Origin: CALLMJ01 sp964493765 | GTDB taxonomy: Bacteria > Bacteroidota > Bacteroidia > J057 > CALLMJ01 | Length of the DNA: 53,215 nucleotides | NCBI GenBank assembly: GCA_964493765.1 | Contig: CAZBPK010000004.1 | Location: 1-53,215, forward strand | Direction: 5' to 3' | Shown here: positions 8,286 through 17,996 of the stretch, piece by piece | Position numbering within the stretch: position 1 is the first letter of the stretch | How the letters are laid out: each line of letters begins with the position of its first letter | Translations under genes and position numbers: made by a program | The notes under the pieces: generated by a model | Seen by the model: the letters and a program-made list of their open reading frames with translations, nothing else | What the model was told of the DNA's origin: nothing | Database searches by the model: none

Positions 8286-10757
8286 CTAAAATTTTGCGAT
8301 AACTCTTATATTTAACATTCTTGCAGATAAATAGTTAGGAATTGCATATTGAATACCTGAGTAATCTTGAATCCATAAATAGGAAACGGTATTAGGTCTT
8401 CCAAATAGATTAAAAATTTCTAAAGAACCCCATAAAGATTTCATGCCGAATTTTTTTTGAGGGTCTCTTAAAACCAATAATTTACTAAAGCCTAAATCTA
8501 CACGGTGATAGGAAGGCATTTTAAATACCGACTTATTTTCTATGTTGGCGGGAGGTCCAAATGGAATACCACTACCATAAATATAATTTACGTGTACTTT
8601 GAAAGTAGGATTTAAAGGAAATTCATCTTGAAAATAAAAACTTATAGTAAATCGTTGGTCTGTGGGTCTTCTTATAAAACCTTGATTATCATTTACTAAG
8701 TCTTCCATAGTTTTTAAGTAGCTAATGTTTACCCAAGAATCAATACCACGAATAAATTCGCCACTTAATTTGGTATCTAAACCGTAGGCAAAACCATTCG
8801 CTGAATTTTCACCATAATAGCGAACTCTCACATTATCAATTTCATAGGGAACTAAATCTTTCAAAATTTTATAGTAAGCTTCAGCAAAAATTTTAAAAGG
8901 CCTTCCAAAGGCTTCAAATAAATAGTCTCCACCAGCAATAAAGTGATAGGATTTTTGTGCTCTTACTGATGGATTAACAATTCCTTGTAAATTCCGTAAT
9001 TCACGATAAAAAGGAGGTTGCTGATATAGTCCTAAAGCCAATCTAAATTGCCAAGGATTTTGTAGAGTATCATATTTCAAAGATGGGTCAATAACCCATT
9101 GGAAGCGTGGACTAATCAATAATTGTTGGTTCAAAGTCCAATAATGTGTTCTAGCCCCTAAAACCATTCTCATCATAGGAGAAAGTCTAAAACTTCCTTG
9201 AAAATATCCTTCAAGTCTTTGAGAAGATAATTGATTTTCACTTCGTATTACTTCTTTAATTTTAACATAATCAGCGGAATCAATTGCTGACCATTCTTTT
9301 AATCGGTCATTAATAAATTCTGATTTCCATCGTAATCCCCAACTTATTTGATGTTTTGTTGCGGGGGATGTCCACCATGAACCTTTGTGTTCTACGGAAA
9401 ATACATTTGCATATAATCGGTTTCTAGCAAAGTGTATAAAAGAACCAATTCCTCTTATAGAAATAATTTCATTGAAACGATCTGAACCTAAATTATTGGA
9501 AACATCCGCTAAACGGTAGGCACCTTCTACATCAATATGTTCTTTTTCATTGGTTTGAAAACCAGAAATAATTTGAGTAAGATTTAAACGGTAGGAGGGT
9601 TTATAGGTCATTTTCAATGCACCAAATTGAGTAAAATAACTAGTGATTTCCGCACCACCAAATCCTACTAAAAGTCTTAAAGGAATATTAATCGTACCTA
9701 AGTTAGTTTCACGGGTTTGAGGTTCAAAGTAGTAATTGTTTTTAGCGGTATGTATAAATAATTGAAATTCAAAAGGTTTATCTGGAACAAAAATGGTATC
9801 TCCTGAAGAAGTATATTTTATGCCTTTGTGTTTAGCGATTTTAGCATAAGTAAATAATCCTTGAGCGTCCCAAAATAAAGGCTTGTATTCTCCTTGAGTA
9901 TCTAGTGTACGAAGTAAATTGGTAATTGAAAACCTACGACCACCGAATAAATAAGTAAAATTACCCGCTTGTAAAGAATCTTCACGATTTTTAGAAGAAC
10001 CTTCTAAGTGAAGATTTTGCGTTAATAATCCTGCTTCAGCAGTTCCTTTAAAACGTTTAGGTTTACGATATTCAATGGCTAAAACAGAGGACATTTTATC
10101 AGCATATTTGGGTTCGAAACCCCCTGTACTAAAAGCAATATCATGCACTAAAGCACTATTGGTAAAACCTAAACCTTCTTGAAAACCTGCACGGACTAAT
10201 TGAGGTCTATAAATTTCAATATCATTAACATACACAGCATTTTCATCAAAATTTCCCCCTCTTACTCGGTATTGAGAACTAAATTCATTATTGGTAGCAA
10301 CACCGGGCATCATCACAATTTTACTTTCAATATCTGATTTAAAAGTAGGCATAGAGGCAATATCTTTGGTAGGAAACCTTTCAAACTGTAGTTGATCAGC
10401 TCTTTGTTTACGGTCATTTTTAGCGGTTATATCTGTTCCTTCTAATTCTATATCTTTGGAGGTTAAAATTATAGGTATATTCTTTTTTTCACCTACCTGC
10501 ACTTTTATATCCAATTCCATAGATTGATAACTTAAATGCTTAATTTGTAAACGGTAGCGTCCTGCTTGAATGTTCATGGTAAAGTTCCCTGAACTATCAG
10601 AAAGGGTTTTTTGTCCAGTTTCAATAATTTCTAGTACCGCATCTGTAACTGCTTGGTTATTTTTATCTTTGACTTTACCAAAAATAGAAGCATTTTGAGA
10701 GTAATTGTTAGAAAACTGTAAAATTCCTATGATGAAAATAATGAAAATTCTTTGCAC
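8286..10757 (-). CDS. TonB-dependent outer-membrane receptor with N-terminal carboxypeptidase-regulatory-like domain
   Basis: 823 residues with a GTG start at 10757; an in-frame stop lies just upstream and the GTG precedes a good signal peptide ending NNYSQ. A carboxypeptidase-regulatory-like beta domain covers about residues 23-105 (IFGKVKDKNNQAVTDAVLEI). A plug domain follows (MPGVATNNEFSSQYRVRGGNFDENAVYVNDIEIYRP), and then a beta-barrel ending in an aromatic-terminated strand (IRVIAKF). It imports a ligand across the outer membrane using TonB energy. No SusD partner is adjacent, so it is not a polysaccharide-utilisation SusC in the usual arrangement. The substrate is unknown. A -7 box lies 22 bases upstream of the start. 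Confidence 0.88.
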   Translation of the reverse strand: MQRIFIIFIIGILQFSNNYSQNASIFGKVKDKNNQAVTDAVLEIIETGQKTLSDSSGNFTMNIQAGRYRLQIKHLSYQSMELDIKVQVGEKKNIPIILTSKDIELEGTDITAKNDRKQRADQLQFERFPTKDIASMPTFKSDIESKIVMMPGVATNNEFSSQYRVRGGNFDENAVYVNDIEIYRPQLVRAGFQEGLGFTNSALVHDIAFSTGGFEPKYADKMSSVLAIEYRKPKRFKGTAEAGLLTQNLHLEGSSKNREDSLQAGNFTYLFGGRRFSITNLLRTLDTQGEYKPLFWDAQGLFTYAKIAKHKGIKYTSSGDTIFVPDKPFEFQLFIHTAKNNYYFEPQTRETNLGTINIPLRLLVGFGGAEITSYFTQFGALKMTYKPSYRLNLTQIISGFQTNEKEHIDVEGAYRLADVSNNLGSDRFNEIISIRGIGSFIHFARNRLYANVFSVEHKGSWWTSPATKHQISWGLRWKSEFINDRLKEWSAIDSADYVKIKEVIRSENQLSSQRLEGYFQGSFRLSPMMRMVLGARTHYWTLNQQLLISPRFQWVIDPSLKYDTLQNPWQFRLALGLYQQPPFYRELRNLQGIVNPSVRAQKSYHFIAGGDYLFEAFGRPFKIFAEAYYKILKDLVPYEIDNVRVRYYGENSANGFAYGLDTKLSGEFIRGIDSWVNISYLKTMEDLVNDNQGFIRRPTDQRFTISFYFQDEFPLNPTFKVHVNYIYGSGIPFGPPANIENKSVFKMPSYHRVDLGFSKLLVLRDPQKKFGMKSLWGSLEIFNLFGRPNTVSYLWIQDYSGIQYAIPNYLSARMLNIRVIAKF

Positions 10758-10779
10758 TGAATGGATTTCCTATAAAACG

Positions 10780-10787
10780 CAAAACTA
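10780..10787 (-). promoter_or_regulatory. -7 box TAGTTTTG for the TonB-dependent receptor
   Basis: Reads TAGTTTTG on the minus strand, matching TAnnTTTG, 22 bases before the GTG start. Confidence 0.55.
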
Positions 10788-10832
10788 AGTTATTTTTGCA
10801 TTCTATTAACCTGAAATTTTCAAAAATTTCTT

Positions 10833-11483
10833 TTATGCTAAAGTATAAAATTCTACTTGTTCTGTATTATGAGAACGAATAATTCCTGAACAAATTAAAT
10901 TGACAATAATTCTGCTGGCTCTTCTTCTAGAAATATTCACCAATTTGGTAAACTCATTTAAAGTAATACGTTGATTTTTTTCTAAATATTGAAGCAAAGC
11001 TTTTTCTTTTGAAGAATATTCAATTAAAATATCCTCTTGGTTAGTTTCTTTTTTCAGAACATCTACCACAATTTTTGAAGCTAAAACCGATTGGTCATTG
11101 ACACGAATATAAACCCACCATTTTCCCTCTTCATCTTTAGCATAATGAGGTTTATGATTACTTTCAGGAACTTCAACGACCAAAACAGATTTATTTTGTA
11201 TTTCAAATAAATGAAATTCAACTGGTATTTCAGGTTTAGAATAAAATTCAGCGGCACCTTCTATCATGTAAATTTCTTCTTCAGATTTAATACCGGTGAT
11301 TTTACCTTGGTCATTAACACCAATTATTAAACGTCCTCCGCGTGTATTCGCAAAAGAAACAATTGTTTTAGCAATTTTTATTTGAGAAGAAATGGTTTTT
11401 TTAAAATCTTGTTGAATACCTTCACCTTCCTGAATCCACATCATTAATTGCCTATTATTATTTTGGTGATGAACGGTTTTCAT
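10833..11483 (-). CDS. AlbA_2 (Schlafen-like AAA_4) DNA-binding protein with C-terminal winged helix
   Basis: 216 residues. The N-terminal half is an AlbA_2 domain (EGIQQDFKK, then KTIVSFANTRGGRLIIGVNDQGKI). The C-terminal part from about residue 155 looks like a winged helix-turn-helix (LLQYLEKNQRITLNEFTKLVNISRRRASRIIVNL). This domain pair occurs in putative transcription regulators related to the divergent-AAA/Schlafen group; no ATPase or nuclease domain is attached here. It is likely a cytoplasmic DNA-binding regulator, with target unknown. It has its own -7 box. A GC-rich repeat element lies upstream, in the opposite orientation, between it and the penicillin-binding protein gene. Confidence 0.78.
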   Translation of the reverse strand: MKTVHHQNNNRQLMMWIQEGEGIQQDFKKTISSQIKIAKTIVSFANTRGGRLIIGVNDQGKITGIKSEEEIYMIEGAAEFYSKPEIPVEFHLFEIQNKSVLVVEVPESNHKPHYAKDEEGKWWVYIRVNDQSVLASKIVVDVLKKETNQEDILIEYSSKEKALLQYLEKNQRITLNEFTKLVNISRRRASRIIVNLICSGIIRSHNTEQVEFYTLA

Positions 11484-11508
11484 TAGAAAAAGAAAATAAA
11501 TTCCCTTG

Positions 11509-11516
11509 CAAAATTA
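11509..11516 (-). promoter_or_regulatory. -7 box TAATTTTG for the AlbA_2 gene
   Basis: Minus-strand TAATTTTG, 25 bases upstream of the ATG at 11483. Confidence 0.55.
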
Positions 11517-11571
11517 TAAAGAAAATAAATTGATTGGTTAAAGTTATAGAATACTTTTTCAAAAGAGTGTT

Positions 11572-11702
11572 TGGGCGTGCCCCTTGCAAAGCTGCGGGTC
11601 GGGCTTGTTCCGGGCTTCGCTATCGCTTCGGCAATCCTTTTTTCACTTTTTTCAAAAGTGTAAAAAGGCAGTGCCACTTCGTGCCCTCCACATCCCTCAC
11701 GC
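11572..11702 (+). repeat. Structured GC-rich intergenic repeat, copy 1 (131 bp)
   Basis: One of four related copies. It begins GGGCGTG and ends CATCCCTCACGC; the end bases GCGTG and CACGC are complementary. Conserved blocks inside are GGGTCGGGCT, a GCTTCGGCAATCC block, a variable hairpin (CACTTTT/AAAAGTG, enclosed by CCTTTTTT/AAAAAGG), and GGCAGTGCCACTTCGTGCCC. It is much richer in G+C than the flanks. Apparent ORFs crossing it are by-products of its composition. It fills most of the 298-base gap between the AlbA_2 and PBP genes; the remaining 79 bases on the PBP side (11703-11781) show nothing I can identify. Confidence 0.9.
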
Positions 11703-11781
11703 TTTATGAATCCGTACAATAATCATACAAACCTGTTTGGTTGGTAACACACTGAATTTAACACTAAAAAACTATCAAAAT

Positions 11782-14067
11782 TTATTCATCAAAATTCACT
11801 GTTTCTTGAGTAACATCAGTTTTATTTTTTTCGTAATATTTTTTACAATCGAGTAAGTCGTCTTTAAAGTTAGTAGGTTTACGGAATTTATCATAAACAT
11901 TGTACCCAATGCTAGGGTCGTCATAGACTTTTTTAGCAAATTTACCCCAAATAGGCATAGCCATAACAGCACCTTGACCCATTTGAATTTTTTGGAAATG
12001 AACATTTCTATCATCACAACCTACCCAAACACCAGCAACAAAATGAGGTGTAAAACCAACAAACCAACCATCAGAATGATTCTGAGTGGTTCCTGTTTTT
12101 CCTGCTACTTCTAAAGCCCAGTGTAATTGTGCAATCCATCTTAATGCAGAACCTGTACCTTTTTGAATAACGGTTTTTAGCATATCAATCATTAGATAAG
12201 CAGTAGTTGGGCTGAGAGCTTCACGGGAATTAGGGGTATGTTGAAATAAAATGTTTCCATTTTTGTCTTCAATACGGTCAATAAAAAAAGGCTCAAACCA
12301 TTTACCAAGGTTTAAGATGGTTCCATAACCTGAAGTAAGTTCTAGAACATTCAAATCCATAGTCCCCAATGCGATAGAATATACAGGCTCAATAGGGGAA
12401 TTAATACCCATTTTGGAAGCATATTCAACAACAGTAGGCGGACCAACTTTTTGTATAACCCTTGCTGAAATAGTATTTAATGAATTTGCTAAAGCATATC
12501 TTAAAGTTACTTCTCCTCCAGTAGTTTTGTCAGAATTTTCAGGTCTCCAAACTTTACCGTCTCCTGAAGGAATAGCGGGCGGTTGGTTTAACTCTTTGTC
12601 GCAAGGATGAAAACCATTATCAAATGCTGTTGCATAAACAAAAGGTTTAAAGGTAGAACCAATTTGTCGTTTGCCTTTTTCTACATGATCATATTTAAAA
12701 AATTTGTGATTGATTCCTCCTACCCATGTTAAAATTTTACCTGTAGTAGGGTCAAGTGCAACCATACCCGGTTGTAAAAATTTAGCGTAATAAATTAATG
12801 AATCCCAAGGACTTATAATAGTATCTTTTTCATAGTTTACAGATTCATCCCAAACAAATAGTTTCATAGGTATTTTGGTTTTAAAATCTTTTAGAATTTC
12901 TTTTTCGTTCAAGCCATCTTTTTTTAGAGCTTGGTATCTAGCAGAATGCCTCATAGCTCTTGGAATTACAGAAGAGTCTGATTCCCAAGGTTTTTGTTCT
13001 AAGGATTTTAGTTCAGCATCAAATTTTGATTGTAAATCTTTTAAATGTTCACGCATTGCTTCTTCTGCATATTCTTGCATTTTTGCATCAATAGTTGTAT
13101 ATACTCTTAAACCATCACGATAAATGTTATAACCATTTTGATTTGCCCATTTTTTGATATATAGCCTTAAATGTTCTCTAAAATAAGGTGCTAACCCTTC
13201 ACTATGATATTCTAAATTGGCACCTTTTCCAACTACATCTAAAGGTCTTTTTTTGATAGCATTAGCTTCTTTATCCGTAATTAAACCATACTTTTGCATT
13301 TGTTCAATTACTGTATTTCTACGATTTAGAGCCCTTTCTGGGTACTTAAATGGGTTATAAAATGAGGGACCCTTTAATAAAGCAACTATTAATGCAGCTT
13401 CATGGGCTTTTAGTTTTGAAAACTCTTTTTGAAAATAAAATTTTGATGCTGATTGTACACCGTAAGTATTAGATCCAAAAGGTACTGTATTCAAATAATA
13501 TTTTAATATCTCTTCTTTTGTATAGTTTCTTTCTAAGTAAATAGAAACAATAGCTTCTTTAAATTTTCTAAATACCGTTTTAAACGAATTAGATCTTTCA
13601 TTTCCAACTACTTCAGAATAGAGATTCCTAGCTAATTGTTGAGTTATAGAACTACCACCGCGAGGGTCTAAAGTAATGATAGAAACAATAATGTTTATAG
13701 TGCCAACAAAATCTATGCCCGCATGCTGATAAAAACGGATGTCCTCTGTGGCAATTAATGCTTTTACAAATGTATCATTGATAGCATCTGTAGATTTTAA
13801 ATAGATTCTATCTTCTTCATCAAATAATGAACCTAAAATTTTGCCATTTCTATCTAAAATTTGAGTGGATAAATTAGATTTAGGGTTCTCTAAAATATTT
13901 AAAGGAGGCATCTCCCAAATGATATAAGTGATTAAAATTACAAAAAGAATAGTCCCTAAACCAAAAATATATAACACAAAGTTTCTATACTTTTTGAATT
14001 GGTTATCAAAATAATATAGAGCTTTAAATTTATCTTGAAAATCCACCCAATAAGTTTTCCAGTCCAT
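11782..14067 (-). CDS. Class A penicillin-binding protein (bifunctional peptidoglycan synthase, PBP1A type)
   Basis: 761 residues with a short cytoplasmic N-terminus and one transmembrane helix (about residues 28-50). A GT51 glycosyltransferase domain follows (ATEDIRFYQHAGIDFVGTI, GGSSITQQLARNL, KYYLNTVPFGSNTYGV), then a transpeptidase domain. The transpeptidase has its SxxK serine in GSTFKP at about residue 470, the SxN-type motif in ANSLNT and the KTGT box in AGKTGTTQNHSDGWFVG. It polymerises and crosslinks peptidoglycan on the periplasmic side. All catalytic motifs look intact and the length is normal. It is a single gene with a -7 box 14 bases from its ATG, divergent from the helicase gene. 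Confidence 0.95.
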   Translation of the reverse strand: MDWKTYWVDFQDKFKALYYFDNQFKKYRNFVLYIFGLGTILFVILITYIIWEMPPLNILENPKSNLSTQILDRNGKILGSLFDEEDRIYLKSTDAINDTFVKALIATEDIRFYQHAGIDFVGTINIIVSIITLDPRGGSSITQQLARNLYSEVVGNERSNSFKTVFRKFKEAIVSIYLERNYTKEEILKYYLNTVPFGSNTYGVQSASKFYFQKEFSKLKAHEAALIVALLKGPSFYNPFKYPERALNRRNTVIEQMQKYGLITDKEANAIKKRPLDVVGKGANLEYHSEGLAPYFREHLRLYIKKWANQNGYNIYRDGLRVYTTIDAKMQEYAEEAMREHLKDLQSKFDAELKSLEQKPWESDSSVIPRAMRHSARYQALKKDGLNEKEILKDFKTKIPMKLFVWDESVNYEKDTIISPWDSLIYYAKFLQPGMVALDPTTGKILTWVGGINHKFFKYDHVEKGKRQIGSTFKPFVYATAFDNGFHPCDKELNQPPAIPSGDGKVWRPENSDKTTGGEVTLRYALANSLNTISARVIQKVGPPTVVEYASKMGINSPIEPVYSIALGTMDLNVLELTSGYGTILNLGKWFEPFFIDRIEDKNGNILFQHTPNSREALSPTTAYLMIDMLKTVIQKGTGSALRWIAQLHWALEVAGKTGTTQNHSDGWFVGFTPHFVAGVWVGCDDRNVHFQKIQMGQGAVMAMPIWGKFAKKVYDDPSIGYNVYDKFRKPTNFKDDLLDCKKYYEKNKTDVTQETVNFDE

Positions 14068-14081
14068 TACACTTAAAACTG

Positions 14082-14089
14082 CAAATTTA
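14082..14089 (-). promoter_or_regulatory. -7 box TAAATTTG for the class A PBP
   Basis: Minus-strand TAAATTTG, 14 bases before the ATG at 14067. The 219-base divergent gap up to 14286 is very A/T-rich and holds this promoter and the helicase promoter. Confidence 0.55.
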
Positions 14090-14250
14090 ATAATTTTTTC
14101 GATTTTTTAATGGCATGTTATTTTTTTCAGGTTTTTGCTATTAGAAATTATTTTATTTCAATTTTGAAAAAAAATAATTATTTTCACTAAGTAGTTTTAC
14201 TGCAATTTCATGATTCACAATATAAATTTGTTTGATAGATAAAAAGTTCG

Positions 14251-14258
14251 TAATTTTG
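14251..14258 (+). promoter_or_regulatory. -7 box TAATTTTG for the DEAD-box helicase
   Basis: Matches TAnnTTTG, with a TTTG 20 bases upstream (14227-14230) as a -33 candidate. Confidence 0.6.
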
Positions 14259-14286
14259 CAACGATTAAAAAAACAAAAATATCACA

Positions 14287-16068
14287 TTGACAACGTTCGC
14301 AGAATTAGGGTTAAACCCTGAAATCCTTGAAGCAATTCAAGAAATTGGATATTTAAATCCAACGGAAATACAAGAAAAGTCTTTACCTATTTTATTAACT
14401 AATGATTGTGATTTCATTGGTTTGGCTCAAACAGGAACAGGAAAGACTGCTGCTTATGGTCTTCCGTTGTTGCACAAAATTGATTTTAATGCTAAAGTAC
14501 CTCAAGCTCTCATTTTAAGTCCTACACGTGAGCTTTGCGTACAAATTGCTGGAGAATTAGAGAAGTATGCTAAAAATATCCATCAAGCTCAAGTAGCTTG
14601 TATTTATGGAGGAGTGAGTATGGAAAAACAAACCAAAGAACTCAATAGAGGTCCTCAAATTATTGTGGCTACTCCGGGAAGGATGATAGACCATCTCAAC
14701 AGAAAAAATACCAATTTACAAAATCTTAAATATGTCATCTTAGATGAAGCCGATGAGATGCTTAATATGGGTTTTCGTGAAGAGGTAGATGAAATTTTAG
14801 GCTTTACCTCTCAAGGTGAAAAATATACATGGCTTTTTTCTGCTACAATGCCCACTGAAATCAGGCAAATGATTAGTAAATTTATGTCTGAACCTGAAGA
14901 GGTTTCTATTGGTAGAAAAAATACTATTGGTCAAAATATTCGTAATGAAGCCTATGTAATTGATAAAGATTTTCGTTACGAAGCACTTAAACGAATTGTA
15001 GATTTTTATCCTGATATTTACGGTATAATTTTTACTAGAACGAAAAATGAAGCTCAAGAAATTGCAGAACAACTCATAAAAGATGGTTATAATGCAGATG
15101 CTTTGCATGGTGATTTAAGCCAAGCAATTCGTGATAAAGTAATGATGCGTTTTCGTGATAGAAGTTTGCAAATATTAGTTGCTACTGATGTTGCTGCTAG
15201 AGGTATTGATGTTGATAGCATTACACACGTTATTCATTATGGCGTTCCTGATGATATTGAATCTTATATCCACCGTTCTGGACGTACTGCAAGAGCTGGA
15301 AAAACGGGTGTCTCTATTAGTATTGTTACAAATTCCCAAAAACAACGTTTAAAACAAGTTGAACAACTTATTAAAACAAAAATTGAGGTTTTACCTATTC
15401 CTACTGCTCAAGATGTAATAGAAAAACGTGTACTTCATTTCTTTGAAGATTTTAGAAATATTCAGATTGATAGCGATATTATTAACAAATATCAAGATAC
15501 CATTCTTGAACAATTAAAAGACTTATCTCGTGAAGAAATTTTATTGCGTTTTTGTACTTTGGAATTTCAACGTTTTACTGATTATTATAAAGATGCAGTT
15601 GACCTGAATGTGCTGAATAATTCTAAACAAGTTCGTTTGTTTATCAATATAGGTAGAAAAGATGGCTTTGATAAATTGGAATTTGTTCAATGGCTACACA
15701 GAATGACCGATATTCCCAAAAAATTTATCAATAATGTAAGAATGAATGATTCTTATTCATTTTTTGAAGTTTCTGAAAAAGATAAGTCTACAGTTTTTGA
15801 ACGCCTGCAAAATATTAAATTGGGTAAAAGATTTATTGAAATTGAAATGGCTAATGTTTCTTCTAAAGAAAGTTCTAAATCCAATAGACAATCCACCAAT
15901 AGAAATAGAAGAAGCGGAGGTGAGTTTAGTAATAGTTCTCAGAAACCTAATTACAACGATTATCAAACTGAAAAGAAAAGCTATTCAAGAAGTGGCATAA
16001 AATCAGATAGTACTAAGGAAAAAAAATCTACTAGTATGTTTGAAAACTTTAGAAAAAAGAAAAGTTAA
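14287..16068 (+). CDS. DEAD-box ATP-dependent RNA helicase (DeaD/CsdA-like)
   Basis: 593 residues. A TTG start at 14287 is the only start in frame after the promoter; the first residues MTTFAELGLNPEIL fit the family N-terminus (Q motif region). All helicase motifs are present: AQTGTGKT (47-54), PTRELC, TPGRMIDH, DEAD, SAT, then VATDVAARGIDV and HRSGRTARAG in the second RecA domain. A DbpA-type RNA-binding domain lies near residues 460-520, followed by a basic Ser/Lys/Arg-rich tail. It should unwind structured RNA, for example in ribosome assembly or cold adaptation. It ends in a strong hairpin terminator. Confidence 0.93.
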   Translation: MTTFAELGLNPEILEAIQEIGYLNPTEIQEKSLPILLTNDCDFIGLAQTGTGKTAAYGLPLLHKIDFNAKVPQALILSPTRELCVQIAGELEKYAKNIHQAQVACIYGGVSMEKQTKELNRGPQIIVATPGRMIDHLNRKNTNLQNLKYVILDEADEMLNMGFREEVDEILGFTSQGEKYTWLFSATMPTEIRQMISKFMSEPEEVSIGRKNTIGQNIRNEAYVIDKDFRYEALKRIVDFYPDIYGIIFTRTKNEAQEIAEQLIKDGYNADALHGDLSQAIRDKVMMRFRDRSLQILVATDVAARGIDVDSITHVIHYGVPDDIESYIHRSGRTARAGKTGVSISIVTNSQKQRLKQVEQLIKTKIEVLPIPTAQDVIEKRVLHFFEDFRNIQIDSDIINKYQDTILEQLKDLSREEILLRFCTLEFQRFTDYYKDAVDLNVLNNSKQVRLFINIGRKDGFDKLEFVQWLHRMTDIPKKFINNVRMNDSYSFFEVSEKDKSTVFERLQNIKLGKRFIEIEMANVSSKESSKSNRQSTNRNRRSGGEFSNSSQKPNYNDYQTEKKSYSRSGIKSDSTKEKKSTSMFENFRKKKS

Positions 16069-16093
16069 TTAAGAGTAAAATTTTAATTTGTTG

Positions 16094-16130
16094 AAGAGGG
16101 AAGTATTACTAATAATATTTCCCTCTTTCA
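16094..16130 (+). terminator. Intrinsic terminator between the helicase and ubiD-family genes
   Basis: A 15-bp stem (16094-16108 with 16113-16127, one G-U pair) with a CTAA loop and a short T-rich tail. It sits between converging genes and could serve both strands. Confidence 0.75.
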
Positions 16131-16154
16131 TTTCAAAATGCTTTAAGATTCACC

Positions 16155-17996
16155 TTATCTCAAAGAATATAAACTACCACCTTTTTCAAAAAGTCTATTT
16201 ACTGTTTCTTCAACTTTATGATTTTTTTCTAATGCAGGTGCATGATGAGGTTTGATTCTTGCATCAATAATTAAAGCACCTTTACAACCCCAATGTTTAA
16301 ATTCTGTAAATTCTCCTACTCCATAAATATCATGGGAAGGGTTAGATCTGGTATAAGTTACCCATAACCAATTATTTAAACTTTTAGAAACAAAATCACT
16401 ATCATCACAAATGATTATATGAGCAATTCCTTTTAAATCTTCAAAATGTTTTTGATTTAGGTAGTTTCCTAAATTTTTTATAGACTCATTTTCAATTTTA
16501 TAATTCTGAAAAGATTTTGCTTGAATGGCTAAAACACCGTCAAAAACTATCTTGGGATTTGAAAAACCATCTGGAAGAGTTAAATTACTAGGTATTTCTT
16601 TAGAAAGTATTCTTTTAGGTTTTCCTACCGCAGCTACTACCATTTTAGAACCTGTATTTAAGCCATCACCTGAGTAATCTAATGTGTCAATGGTAGTTCT
16701 GGTATAAAAATGAACATCATTTTCAAAATCTACACGTTCCAACAAATGCACAAAATAAGCTTGTATATCATGAGTATGTATGTTGGGATTATCTTGATGG
16801 TTAGTAATATATAAGAACTTAGCTAAAGACATTTGACCTGTTCCAAAAATATGATTAGCAATAGTTAATAATTCTTGAGGTCTTTGAAGTTCATAATATG
16901 GTGTATAACGTTCAGAACCAATGGCAATTAACAAAGGATGCACTCCAGAGGCATCAACTGCATGAACCTCTTTTACACCTGGTATTTCTGATGGAATTAC
17001 ATCACCCGTGAGTTCATGAATTAAAGCTCCAAAACTGGTGTCTTCTTGGGGTGGTCTTCCAACTACAGTAAAAGCCCAAATTCCATTTCGTTTTGCATAA
17101 ACTTTGTTTACTCTCATTAATGGGAAATCATGTTTTAAACTGTAATAACCTAAATGGTCACCAAAAGGACCTTCTGGCTTATTTTCATTAGGATAAACAT
17201 AGCCTGTAATCACAAAATCGGCATCATTAGCAATGCAAAAGCCTTCTTGGTCATAAAAATATCTGAATCTTCTATTACCTAATGCACCAGCAAACGTTAA
17301 TTCTGCAATTCCTTCAGGAAGTGGCATAACTGCACTAAAGGTTAAACTGGGGGGACCGCCAACAAATATGCTCACTTTCAAAGGTTGACCTTTTAAATTA
17401 CTTTTGGTTTGGTGAACACCAATACCTCTATGAAGTTGATAGTGTAATCCAATTTCTTTATCTTGAATATAATCATTACCCGATAATTGAATACGATACA
17501 TTCCAATATTAGAAGCCATCACTCCGGGCTTATCTATATCTTCTGTGTAAACTATGGGTAATGTCACAAATGCTCCTCCATCTTTCTCCCAACATTGAAT
17601 CAATGGTAAATCTGAAATTTTGATTTCTTCAAAGGAATTTTTGAAATAAACTTTTTTGGGTAAAGCGTTTATTGCAAAAAGTCCTAAATTCCAATATTTT
17701 AAAGGATTTTTTAAGAGTTTAGAAGGGTCAGCTTTGATTTGTATTACTTGTTTTACTTTTTCTATACTATCCCGAAATAAAAAACGACTTCTTTCTATAG
17801 AACCAAATAAATTAGAAACTGCACGATATTTAGAATTTTTTATATTTTCAAATAAAAGTGCTGGACCCTTTTTTTCATATACCCTTAAATGCACCGCAGC
17901 CATTTCTAAATAAGGATCAACTTCTTCTTTAATACGGATTAAATGCCCATGTTTTTCTAAGTCCTGAACACAATCCTCCATACTTTTATATCCCAT
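16155..17996 (-). CDS. UbiD-family decarboxylase
   Basis: 613 residues, the length of the UbiD-type decarboxylases that Bacteroidota annotate as menaquinone-biosynthesis decarboxylases. UbiD enzymes use prenylated FMN to decarboxylate aromatic acids. Recognisable segments include GNRRFRYFYDQEG, PEGPFGDHLGYYSL and VVGRPPQEDTSFGAL, which match the cofactor and active-site regions of the family. The prenyl-FMN synthase UbiX is not in the window. The neighbouring sdhCAB operon feeds the quinone pool, which is compatible with a menaquinone role but does not prove one. No TAnnTTTG box was found directly upstream. Confidence 0.85.
   Translation of the reverse strand: MGYKSMEDCVQDLEKHGHLIRIKEEVDPYLEMAAVHLRVYEKKGPALLFENIKNSKYRAVSNLFGSIERSRFLFRDSIEKVKQVIQIKADPSKLLKNPLKYWNLGLFAINALPKKVYFKNSFEEIKISDLPLIQCWEKDGGAFVTLPIVYTEDIDKPGVMASNIGMYRIQLSGNDYIQDKEIGLHYQLHRGIGVHQTKSNLKGQPLKVSIFVGGPPSLTFSAVMPLPEGIAELTFAGALGNRRFRYFYDQEGFCIANDADFVITGYVYPNENKPEGPFGDHLGYYSLKHDFPLMRVNKVYAKRNGIWAFTVVGRPPQEDTSFGALIHELTGDVIPSEIPGVKEVHAVDASGVHPLLIAIGSERYTPYYELQRPQELLTIANHIFGTGQMSLAKFLYITNHQDNPNIHTHDIQAYFVHLLERVDFENDVHFYTRTTIDTLDYSGDGLNTGSKMVVAAVGKPKRILSKEIPSNLTLPDGFSNPKIVFDGVLAIQAKSFQNYKIENESIKNLGNYLNQKHFEDLKGIAHIIICDDSDFVSKSLNNWLWVTYTRSNPSHDIYGVGEFTEFKHWGCKGALIIDARIKPHHAPALEKNHKVEETVNRLFEKGGSLYSLR

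Noticed and set aside
11483..11722. Overlapping ORFs of 62-78 codons on both strands through repeat copy 1
   Set aside because: They are open only because the repeat is GC-rich; their translated text repeats in the other copies in different frames and has no start signals.
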